DNA from: Bretschneidera sinensis
Taxonomy: Eukaryota; Streptophyta; Magnoliopsida; Brassicales; Akaniaceae
Assembly (NCBI GenBank): GCA_023935145.1
Contig: CM043699.1
Location: 112,635,036 to 112,699,035 of the forward strand
Direction of reading: 5' to 3'
DNA: 64,000 nt
The first letter of the stretch is position 1, and each line of letters starts with the position of its first letter. The position numbers were made by a program, and so were the translations under genes. The notes beneath the pieces were generated by a model. The model had not been told where the DNA came from and made no database searches. It saw only the letters and a list, made by a program, of their open reading frames with translations. Below, one piece after another: positions 14,501 to 26,500 of this stretch.

Positions 14501-17500
14501 CTCAAGTACTAATTTAGGTGATGAGAACCTTATAGTATTTAAAAGGTAGCAATTCGATCCTCCAAGCTAACTCAATTGTTAACGACAAACAGTCATGCGA
14601 ATCCCACGTGACTATTTGCCGTTAACTTCTCTAACAGAGTGAGCTGGGAGGACCAAATTGCTACCTTACTATAAGATTGACATTGCCCACATTTGTACGC
14701 TCTTCCTTTTCTTTTGAGCTTGACCGGATACACCAGCAAGAATTTCACTCCCAATCGTCATAATTGTTTGTGGCTTTTTTTTATAAATATAAAAAATTAT
14801 TAGAAAAGCACCAAGACGGTGCACCAAAAAGCCAACGGCTAATTACAACGAAGGAAATCCACAAAATGTATAAGGTCTTCACTATTTACAAAGAAGTTCC
14901 CTTTAACCCAAAAATTGAGATAGTTAAGCCCCCTATCTCTAATAAACTCAAGAGGACTCTCCACACCATCAAAGGCCCTCCGATTCCTTTCTTTCCACAC
15001 CATCCAAAAAATAGAATGTGGATTTAAACTCAAAGCTTTCTTAACCTCCTTGGGAGCTTTTAACCCATTCCAAGCCCGAATCTCATTCAACATGGAACCT
15101 GCAAACACCCAAGAGATTCCCAAAATCCTATAACTCATCTCCCACAAACTTCTGGCTAAAGAGCACTCTCCCGAGAGATGAAAGACGGACTCGGCACAAA
15201 GTTTGCACATGAAGCAGCTATTTACAATCACTTTCCCCCTCCTTTGTAAATTGTCAAGAGTTAGATCTTCTGCCACAACACTTCCCAAACAAAAAAGTTA
15301 ACTTTCTTAGGAGATCTTGAGCACCAAACAAAGAAGCTTTATCACAAAGGATTTTATAAAAATCTTTCACCTTAAACCCTTTAGATGAACATGGCCTCCA
15401 TCTCATCACATCCTCTCTACCTCTCACCATTCTAGAATTATATAAAGAATCTAGAAACACAGACATCTCCTCCACTTCCCAATCATAAACATTGTGGTTA
15501 AAAGGGATATGCCAAGAGACTCCATCATTAGACACGGAGTAGCAAGAAAGAACGTTTACTTCTTTATCTCTCGCAATGTTGAATATACTAGGAAATTTAT
15601 CTTTGAGCGAGGTATTCTTGCACCAAAAGTTTAAGCTCCATAGCCAACGAAAACCTCCAAAAGAGGCTTCAAATCATCCCACCCTTTCCTAATCCATTTC
15701 GAAACTCCCACACCATAGGCGGCTCCCCGAACTTCCTTAGACATCCTCCCACCATGCTCCATACCAAACTTAGCCTCAACCACTTTCCTCCACAAATGGT
15801 CAATCTCAACAAGAAACCTCCAAAGCCATTTACGAAGAAGAGCCGTATTGACTAGGCTAACGAGCTAACACCATGCCCCCTCTTTCCAACGATTGCTTGA
15901 CCACACCCCAATTAACCAAATGGTACTCGAATTCCTCCAACGTATAGATCCAAAGGAATCTTCTTTGAATACCCTCAAATCTATTAACCACTAAGCTAGA
16001 CATAGGGAAAAGAGACATGTAGTAAATGGGGAGACTAGAAATGATGCACTTTATGAGAGCAAGTCTGCCTCCTTTTGAAAGATAAAAGAAGCCTTCCATC
16101 CGGATAAGCGTTTCTCAAATTTGTCCACAATTGGGTTCCATAAACTCGTCTTTAAACTTAGCTCCTAAAGGAAGGCCAAGATAAGTAATCAGAAGAGAAC
16201 CCATTTTGCAACCCAACAGACTAGAAAGGAATCGACCATTATCCACATCACCAAGAGGAATTAAGTTGCTTTTACCAAGATTGACTTTAAAACCCGAAAC
16301 CGGCTCAAAACAAAGGAGGATGCATCTCAAGTGTAAGATTTGATTGGCCTCGGCCTCACAGAAGATAATCGTGTCATCAACAAAGAGAAGATGAGAAATA
16401 TTCACACACCCACCATTACATCAAACCTTGAAGTCCCTCAACAATCCCTTCTCCGCTTAGATAGCATCTTACTGAATCCCTCCATAACCAAAGTAAACAA
16501 GAATGGAGATAAAGGGAATCCTTGCCTAAGACCTCTCGAAGCCTTAAAGAAACCAGTGGGGCAACTATTAACCAAAATGGAAAAAGATGTAGAGGAGATG
16601 CACTTAACAATCCACTTGCACTACTTATCCCTAAAACCCATTTTTTCAGTAAGTAGATAACAAATCCTCTAACACACATGATCATACACCTTTTCCCTAT
16701 CAAATATCCAAATTACCTCTCTCTTTCCATTCTTCAAAAAATCGTCCACCATTTCATTAGCTATCAGAACAGCATTCAGAATATGCCTCCCTTCAATAAA
16801 GCCATTTAGTTGTGGGCTCACCACTTTTTGCATCACCTCTTTCAATCTAAAGGTTTGATAATAGTTTATAAGTGCACCTCACCAAACTAATAGGTTTAAA
16901 ATCTTTAATATTATACGCTTCCACCTTTTTCGGGATAAGGGCAACAAAAGTGGCGTTAAGACTACTCACAAACTCCCCAGAAACATGGAACTCCTCAAAC
17001 AACCAAATAATGTCTCCCTTCAACACATCCCAATTTTGAGCTAGAAAAGACATAGTAAAGCCATCAAGACCCGAGGCTTTATCTCCATCACAAGCCCGAA
17101 GAGCAAAAATAATTTCATTCCCAGTGAAAAGACGCTCGAACCAACCTACATGATCCTCATTGATTTTAGAAAAATCAATTCCAACCAAATTTGGACGAGA
17201 ACTCCAAGATTCCTTATAGATATTTTCATAGAACCCACTAATTGCCCCTCTTATGCTTTCTTTCTCCTCAAACACATACCCATCAACTTCGATGGAATTA
17301 ATGAAATTGTATTTTCTATGAGCATTGGCCATACGATGGAAATATTTGGTATTTTTGTAACCCTCCCAAACCACAACTCCCTCAATTTTTGCCTCAAAGA
17401 AGTTTCCTCAGTAGAAATGAGCTTGGCCAAATCCTTCTCAGCTTCCACCCTTCTATCCCTCTCACTACCTCAAAAGACCTTCTCTAAGTTCTTTCCCATC

Positions 17501-20500
17501 AAGGTCACTAGTTTCCCCTAAAAAAAGAATTGATAACAGAGTTGACATTACCAAAGACTTCTTTGTTCCATCTTTACACCTCTTCCTAGACTCTTTTCAG
17601 CTTTTTAGCCACCACAAAACCGGCAATACCATTAACAAAGTATCCCTCCTACCACTCTTTAATAAGATCCCGAAATTCCTCTGCCTTAAGCCACATATTT
17701 TCAAACCGAAACAGGATCAGACCCCACATCAAGCCACCACCTTCAAGAACAATGGGATGATGATCTGATATGGGTTGAGGGAGAAGCTTCAGAATCAAAT
17801 TTGGCCATTGAATTTCCTAGCCCGGAGCCACAAGGAAGCAGTCATCCTTGAGAAAGAAGGAGACTTCTAGGAATTCGACCAAGAAAAAGCATCGCCTAGA
17901 TTCAATAGATCTACCAAACCTCTCATGAGGATATAACACAACATTAAAATACCTCCACCACCCATGGCAACCTCCAACAACGCCTAATAGACGACAGCTC
18001 CTCCCAAAAAAGACCTCAATCACCACTATCACAAGGACCATAAACTCCAAACATCACCCAATTCCCCTCTTTTACAAGACTCTTAAAAACACAAAACCGA
18101 GAAAATACCCACCTGGTCATCTACTAACTCCAAGACTCTTCAATCCCACGTGATAATCACTCCTCCTAAGCACCAAACGACAGCAAAGCTTTCCAATCAC
18201 ACGATCTTAAACACCAAAGGCTTCAGATAATCGAGTCGTCCACAACCTCCAATTTTGTCTCCGGAAGACACACTACTAACCCTTTCCATTCACTGAGATA
18301 ATGTTTAACTACATCCCTTTTTGACAAGTCATTAACACCTCTTACGTTCCACGAAATTAGCTTCCACTTCATTCGATAACAACCGAACCCCTTGAAACCT
18401 CTATCGAATCTTTCCCCCTTTTACTAGAACAGCCAATATTCTTCTCTTAATTAACATCAAACTCTAGCCTTTTGAGTTCTCTGCTACCCATCTTGGACTG
18501 TTTCCTCCCCACCGACAGGCCACGGCACCAAGATTTACTTTCTTCAAACCGAATTCTCTCGATCTCTTCAAATAATCTAATAGCTTGATCCTCAACCCCA
18601 ACTATAGAGACCCCACCATCTTATAAAGCTTTTGGACACTATTCAGAACCCAAGCTGATGCCTTGCAATTCATAGCATACTCATCCTCTACATCTAACCC
18701 CCCCCCACTCATCCAGCAAAGTCTACTATAGCCAGACTCAATTCATTGCCCCCTCTGAAAACACTAGTCGTCCCAGCATCCACAGAAACATCAACCACAC
18801 CCCCACCAACACAAACTTCATCCGCCTTTGATACAACCCTACAAGGAGACAAGTTCAATAATAAAAATAGGGTGTAATTCCTCGAGAACATCACTGACAT
18901 CCATAATCCTAAAGTTTTTAGAAAAAAAGCATGGAATCCTCTCTAACAGAAACAACTTTCAATGAATCTGTCTCAACCAAATCAGAGACCACCAGAAAAA
19001 AGACGCCGACAGAGTCCGCACCTATCCAAAAATTCGATGCAGGCTCAGAGAGATGGCTACAACCCGCGACATCAGGATTGAAATCCACACCAGGCACCTG
19101 AATCGCATCTGGGGGCTGAATAGGATGGCCGGAAAAGACAAAAAAAGGGTCGGCGATGACACTTGCATCCTTACCCGAAATGCTTCCTGAAGCAACAGGG
19201 AGAGTCACCGAAGAAAACTAGCTGGAATCAGCCAGAAACCTAGTAAGGCTGCCGAAAGAGACTGCAGATGGATCATTGGAAGCAGTCACACCAATCGCGA
19301 GCACCGATGCCGACGATGGACAAAGACATGACAGTGGGGGCCCAAAGCATTTGGCCACCCATCTCTTCTTCAACTTCAAATTCTAGATCTTCTTATAGGG
19401 TTTGAACCCCTTTTTACCCAACCCAAAAGTCTTGCTTTTGCTCATGCTAGGCCCAGAGCCCAAGGCCCAACCTTTAAAATTACCTTTAGCTTGAGAACTA
19501 GGCCCAAAAACTTCATTATCGGCTGAATTAACCAATTGGGCCTTGTTATGACCCATCAAATCAAGCCAATCCAACTGTAAAGGCTATTTGAATTTTGAAA
19601 AGGAATCTCCGACTCCAATTGTACCTGCTCTAACGCTACACCCTTATCCTTACGCGATTCTATGCGCGTGACTCTACCATCATCATCTTCTCCACTGCCT
19701 CCTGCAACAGCATACTTCACAGGTTGTTGAACCATAGCAAGCTTCCCCTCCACAATTGGGGCAGCACCCAAAACAGACGAAGGATCGCCGCCCCTTTCCA
19801 CCATCTTTCCACCTCAAGACCTATTGCTGCCGCTAAGAGAGGGCTTTCAAACCAACACCAAATCCAACTTTTTTCCTTTATCTACTTTCAAGGACTGATT
19901 GGACAAAACCCCAAAATCATTACTTCAATCAATGAGGAAAACATCCTCCACCAACCCATAGCTGCCGAACCTTCAGTGATAAGGATGAAGCGATTTTCCG
20001 CTGCATATACCGGTCAAAGAGACAAACCTACCTGCAAACCCAAAACAAAAGACCTATTCCAATCCCTTCTTCTTCGACACCACAATTTTTCACCTTTCTC
20101 AAAAAAATCTTTCCAACAATTAAGGAGCCACCATAATTCCTGAAGATTCAACCAAAGAGAAGTCTTTCTACCCGAAGAATACTCAAAGAATATGACCACA
20201 TTAGCTGCCACCTTCTTTGACCAACTCAAAGCACTTCTTATCGGCCACAAAAGACCTACGCCACTCTGAATTAACCATTGCATGCTAAAACTTCCAAAAA
20301 ACCTAGGAGACCCAAGAACCATAAAGGAAAGAAAGGGAAAAGACCAGAAACAGGGTCTATGAAAAGGAAGAGAAAGAAGGGCGAGAGGAGAAGGAGGAGA
20401 GAAAGGGAAAGAGAGGAGAAAGAGAGCAGAGAGGGAAAGAACCAACCATGTTTGTGGCTTTAACTTGAGATCACTAGTTGCCGTTAACTTGTCTAACGTA

Positions 20501-23500
20501 GTTCGCTTGGAGGACCAAACTGCTACCTTTTAAATTTTATAAATTAGTATTTGAGGGGCCAAATTGCAACTAGAATGAAACTTGAAGGACCAAATATAAA
20601 CTTCCCCCTTAAATTTATAGTGCCATATAAACTAGGGAAAAATACAATTAAGAAAAGAGTGGTTGGAGCTGATTAAATTAGGGACTTGTTTTATAAAGTT
20701 AAACTTGAGTAGCTTATGCTTCAACCGTTAGCCAAATAAGGCAAACAGCGTTAAATATGAACTTACATGTCTAACACATCAGCAAATGATGGACATGTGT
20801 CCATCGTGCAATCGAAAATAGTTAAGAAAAAGTATTTAAAAGTTTTTTTATTATTAGTTTTCTACTATTAATTGTCTAACCAAATATAAGTTATTCTTTC
20901 AATTAATTTTAGTTTTTAAAGTAATTTTATACCTCCTATGTTTCCCACTCCTCCGTTTCTCTCGCCTGTTTCTCGTACCAATCATTCCAATTCAACTAAA
21001 TATTCTTTCTCTAAAAAAGTACTCAAATCCAATCTATTACCTAGTGGTGGAGGGTACTTCATGAGTATTTCCATTGGAACGCCTTCAGTTGAGGTGCTTG
21101 GAATTGCCAATACAAGTGGATTCGGCTATTAATTATTCAAAATATGTTTTTAGTTGTGGAACCAATAACGATGGGACATTTGATCATGGGTTTGGGTCTG
21201 GTGTTGTTGGCCTTGTTGGTGGTTCCCTTTTGTTAATCTCTCAATGGGGCACAAAAATTGGTAAGGAATTTTCCTACTGTTTGGCAAACCCATTAACAAA
21301 AAAATCAAATGATGCATGCAAGATTAATTTTGGTGCCAATAATGATATAAGTTTTGGGGTCTAATGTTGTTTCAACTCCTTTAATTGATAATGAAATGCC
21401 ACGGGCCCATCCCCAAAACTACTAGTTAGTTTCTTTTTGGATCATTAGGCCTCACATATATACCAAGATCTTCCCCACTACACTACCAATGTGGGATATG
21501 GGTCGTCACAAACTCTCACATTAATTTTCGTGTTTTCGCGAGAGAAAGCACAAATCACATAGTGACAATCAGATCAACGGTTTCGGCCCGTTGGGAGCAT
21601 CAGATACCACACATCCACATGGTAGTGGATCTAAGTCATCTCTGATACCATTTCTAAGACCACTTGCCCATCCACAAAAATGGTAGCTCAAATTGCTTTG
21701 GGGATCATTAAATCTCACATGTACACCAAGATCTTCCCCATTGCACTACCGATGTGGGATGTGGGTCGTCATAGATAAAGTACCCATCTTACACTTGAAA
21801 CTATTATTGTTGTAAACAAGAGCTTGGCTTATACAATAATAATGCTTCATCTCATGGGGATGAAAATCCACATTTGGATAACATTATTACTCACTCGGGG
21901 ACCACATTTACTTTGCTTGCCTATGAATTCTTATCTTTTTACAGCTAAAATCTTGAACTAAAAAGTAGAGTTCAAAGTAGAGGATCTACACAGCCCCATG
22001 GTGTGTAGAAAAATGTCCCTAGGTCGTTGAGTGTTGCGTTTTGGCCTTACTGTTGTTGCGTCCAGTAATCAACAAGGGTTTGCTTCCCAATGAAGTTGGG
22101 TGAGACAGTTCAACTTGGTTGATGTTAGGGAATTGGGATCTGTAAGGTGCTTGACATGGGTGTCGTTGTTCATGTTGTTTGTGGCTATAGTTCTACCAGT
22201 GATTATTTAAGAGAGAGAGAGAGAAGGTGGGGGTGTTGTAAATTCCAGCTAGCTATTAGCTCCCTAGTTTTTTATTGTTTTTGGTTTTTTAATGCAAAAA
22301 ATCTAGAGTGTGGGTACAAGACCTAATTGTATTTTTGAATTTTCTAGTTTTTAGAACAATGGAGGAGAGAGAAACAGATTAGAGAGATGGAAGCCGAAGG
22401 GAGGGAGGAGAGAGAAACATATAAGAGTGAAAATTATTTTTAAAACTAAAATTAATTGAAAAAATAATGAATATTTTTTTGGGCAATTAATACTAGAAAA
22501 CTAATAATAACAACTTAGGCACCAAGGGAGTGCCACCTAAAAAACAAATACAAAGAACTATCTACATGATAGTATCTCTGCGAAGTCTTAAAATCCCCCC
22601 CACCCCAAAAAAAAAATCTATAGTATGTAACCACCTATCCTCAATGGAGGTAACTTTCCATCCCATCAAAGGTTTTCCATATTAACTATATAATACAAAG
22701 AAGTCACCATATTAAAGGCTCTGTGCATATGTAATCATCAGCATGTCTAACAATGTGTACAAAATGCTGGCACAAATACACATTTTAAGCCATGTTCACC
22801 ATGAGTATATCTCCCTTTTTCCAATCAAAATGTAAATGCAAGTAATCTCTAAAAATTTCAACAATAAAAAAACCAGTTCAACCATGACAGTAGTCAGCAT
22901 CAGAATTTATTTAAATACTCAACAAAGCCTTACGTTTGTTTGGACTGAGGGGAATGGGAGAAAATGGATATACGCATGTATTTCCTTGTTTGAGAGTTTT
23001 GGGAATGGAAAGGATAGGATTTTGAATGGTACCTTAATACCTTTATCCCTCCAAATCCTCAAAAAAAAAATTAATCCGAATTTTAAGGGAGAGGAAATGA
23101 GAGAATTTGAGGAGTAATCATCTCATTCCCTATCCTTTCCCTCGATCAAAACATTTAGACCCAACAACTTTTACTCAGTTACATAAATCCTTTTCTGCTA
23201 TTCAGTTCTACCAACTTTCCTTGTATTTGGTCTAAGAAGTTCACGCACTCAGCCAAACAGTTGCATGTTGTCCAGCAATATTTGGTCTTTCTATAAAAAA
23301 ACTCAAAAAAATTTATTTGTTAGGTTTAGGGCCAGCCAAAACAAGGTATTTCACAACCTCTATCTCATGAAATATTCCTTTCAGAGTAATGTGATAGATT
23401 ACACCCTCTATTTGGACAGAAAAAAGAAAAAAGCAAGTCCCATGGAACTTGTCTAACAATGTGGGGCTCGCCACAAACCTTGCAGGATTACAAGGTGGAG

Positions 23501-26500
23501 ATAAATGTAATTATATTGCACTAATTTTATGACTGAATGGGATAGTGTGCAATGCTAAATACCTATATTGATCTATTCAAGAAAAAAATAAATTAGTGTA
23601 CCTCTAGTGGCTTTAAACTCATTCTTTAGAATGTGATTCCATCTTCCGATGTGTAAGCATTTGAGAAATACAAATTAGACAATTCTTTAGGCTTTCGCAC
23701 TTCTCTTTCTTCTCTTTTTCAATAGCTTTATTTGATAAGTCTTTTTCAATAACTACAAAAGAAAATATCTGAATTGCTGCTGGTACCAAACCAAATACCT
23801 TTAATTAAGACTTCTACATAAAATAAAAATCAAGAATCCCAACAGAGTGCCTTTTAAATATAAATATCTTGCATCACTTATTGAAAAACCCTCTTGGGGA
23901 AATGGCTTTGGAGATTTCTTGTGGAGAGGGATCATTTCTTGTGTAAGGTGGTGGAAGCTAAGTTTGGGATAGATTTTTGCGGATGGATGACAAAAAAATG
24001 AGGGGAGCTTATGGCGTAGGGGTGTGGAAATGGATAAAGAAGGGTTGGGAAGACTTACATCCTTGTCTCTCAGTGTTGGTGGGTAATGGGATGAAAACTA
24101 AGCTTTGGCATGATTCATGGTTTGGGAAACTCCTCTTAAAGACCAATTTCCGAAGATTTTCGCAATTGTGAGGGATAAAGAAGCTCTTATTTCTACTTGT
24201 ATCTTGGTTTGTAATAGTACTATCTCGTAGGACGTCCCACTCATTTGTAATGTTCAAGATTGGGAGGTTGAGAGGGTGGAAAGTTTATCAAAAACTTTGT
24301 ATAGCTATAAGATGGATTTGTCTAAAGAGGATGTTAGATGGAGGGATAGTCAAGGTAAAGGTTTTGAGGTGAAATCTTTCTATAAGATTCTTATGGATGG
24401 GGATCCCTCTTATGGCCCCACCAATTTCCCTTTGAAAGCAATTTGGTGTTCTGGTGCCCCGAAAAAAATGTGTTTTTTTTGGTGAGAAGTTGCTTGTGAG
24501 AAGATTCTTACCTTAGATAATTTACAAAGAAGAGCGAGGGTGTTGGTTAAACGTTGTTTCTTTTGCAAAAGTTGTGGTGAATTCGTGTTTCATCTTTTGC
24601 TGGATTGTTCTTTGGCTAGAGATTTATGGGAGATGGTTTACAAGGTTCTAGGTGTGTCTTGGACTCTTGCGTTTTTGCCAGCTCCGTAAAGGATGAAATT
24701 TGGGCTTGGAGTGGGTTTTGGACTTCAAAGAGCCTTAAGAAAGCTTACTCTATGATTCCCCTTTCTATCTTTTGGTTAGTTTGGAATGAGAGGAATCATA
24801 TAGCTTTCGATAGCATTGAGAGACCTTTAAGTGTAATTAGGGAAAGGTGGTTTAATGCCCTTATTTTTTGGGTCATAGGAAATTCTTTTGTAAATGAAGT
24901 AGATTTAGTAGATTTTATTGAGTCCCTCCTTGTACATGGGTTGCACCCCCTTGGTGCGCTTTCCATTTTTTTATTCAATTTACTTTTTATTTATAAAAAA
25001 ATCACTTATCAAAAAAAAAGATCTTGCATCACTCTTTCTACCTTCCATCCCTACTTTTCATTTTTCCTCTTGTACCCCATTTTCAGTATCATATCTTGTT
25101 CCCTTGCCTCCTACTGTTTTTCACTCATTCTGCTTTCCCTTCCCACATATGAGCGCCAAAATTGTTTCAGTTTGTCTCTGTTAAGTAAATCCCAACTTTT
25201 CATCCCTACTTTTCATTTTTCCCTACTTTTCATCCCTACTCTTTCTACCTTCCATCCCTACTTTTCATTTTTCCTCTTGTACCCCATTTTCAGTATCATA
25301 TCTTGTTCCCTTGCCTCCTACTGTTTTTCACTCATTCTGCTTTCCCTTCCCACATATGAGCGCCAAAATTGTTTCAGTCTGTCTCTGTTAAGTAAATCCC
25401 AATCATATATTCAAAATTCTAGCTATCGTATATTCTGTTTGTTTCTTTTTTCTTTTGGGGTTTTTCTAACCAGTGCTCCAAGGGCATTAAATACAAAGTT
25501 ACTTAACATTTTCCTCTAGCATTTAATTTTTTTTATTTTTTATCTAAAACAAATATACCTTTATTTAGTATGTGTATGCCTGTATACATATAAATAGCAT
25601 GTAAAACCAGAATTCGCGTATCATACCACCACTAATCTGTGCATGAGATTGAGAGAGAAAAAAATTGCTAATACTTTGTATTTAATGCTTCCTAACCTGT
25701 ACCAGAAGAACCCTGTCCTTTAATTGATTTTTCCTAAACAATCTATTAATCCGCTCCATGAAAAAAAATAGTATCATCAACAAAGAGATGAGATACGAAC
25801 ATTTCATCTCCGTTTCTACTCACCGTGGATCCATACAAAAGACCCTCCTCCACCGCTTTGGTCAACCTCTTACTAAAGGTCTCTATCACCAAGATAAACA
25901 AAAGTGGAGAAAGAACCACCTAAATGCTTGGAAATAAATCAAAAAGACATCCATTAACCAACACAAAAAGGAGATGGCATCCAGGATTAAAGTAAAATTG
26001 GAAAAAAGTGAGTTGGATAGAAGAAGCATTATCATTCCAAAAGGGGGAAATTGACACTTGTTAAGAGGCCCTATTCTAGCCTCTCGACTAATTTTACGTC
26101 TTTTTTCATCCCTAGCTTGATAGCAAAAAGATTCCTATGGGGAACATTAGAGAGGAGTACAAATATCATTTGGTGAGATAAGGAGGTAAAACAACCTGTT
26201 TAGAAAAGTGGTTTGGACCTAAATCCGCACACTTATTTTAATAATGCCTTCTAGGAAAATGGCTGTAGATATTTATGGTTAAAATAGACCAACTTTGGAG
26301 GAAGGTACCAACAAAGTTTTGCTTTGCGCTTAACAGGTGCATGTCCAAGGAGGCTAGAGAACCCTTTGGGCTAAGTGTGTGGAAGTATTTCTCTTAGTAA
26401 GAGATAAGATTTAACTAATAAGTGTTTTTATAAGCATTTTAACTAAGTAAGTGCTATTTTTGTAAAAAGGGAGCCGAGTCCATAAACCATCATATTTTTG

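Larger units (their letters stand above)
14778..20448 (-). mobile_element. Near full-length L1-type LINE, minus strand, 5.67 kb, decayed
   Basis: The element is flanked by the 13-bp target duplication TGTTTGTGGCTTT (14,765-14,777 and 20,449-20,461) and ends in a short poly(A) on the minus strand next to 14,778. Domain order on the minus strand is ORF1-like, apurinic endonuclease, reverse transcriptase, zf-RVT. The frames are broken by many stops and shifts, so it cannot move by itself. It lies inside the MULE-like element and was therefore inserted later. A second copy of the same family is at 23,879-25,020 on the other strand. Confidence 0.92.
14449..20608. mobile_element. MULE-like TIR element interrupted by a LINE
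   Basis: The outer ends are inverted (GGGCTAAGTGCATATTTGGTCC, first 20 bases shown as GGGCTAAGTGCATATTTGGT, against the reverse complement of the right end, 18 of 22 matching). Similarity continues inward for more than 100 bp through TTTCATTCTA..GCAATTTGG..CCTCAA. The element is flanked by the 9-bp direct repeat TTAAATTTA (14,440-14,448 and 20,609-20,617), the size typical of Mutator-like elements. Without the LINE it is about 476 bp and has no coding capacity, so it is a non-autonomous foldback element. Class assignment rests only on TIR and duplication length. Confidence 0.75.

Noticed and set aside
14778..20448. LINE as an active element
   Set aside because: Many stops and frameshifts across ORF1, endonuclease and RT; only its edges are intact.
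24626..25519. 297-codon open frame on the plus strand
   Set aside because: Its first third is the LINE zf-RVT tail and the rest is pyrimidine-rich tandem repeat; it crosses the LINE poly(A) and target duplication.
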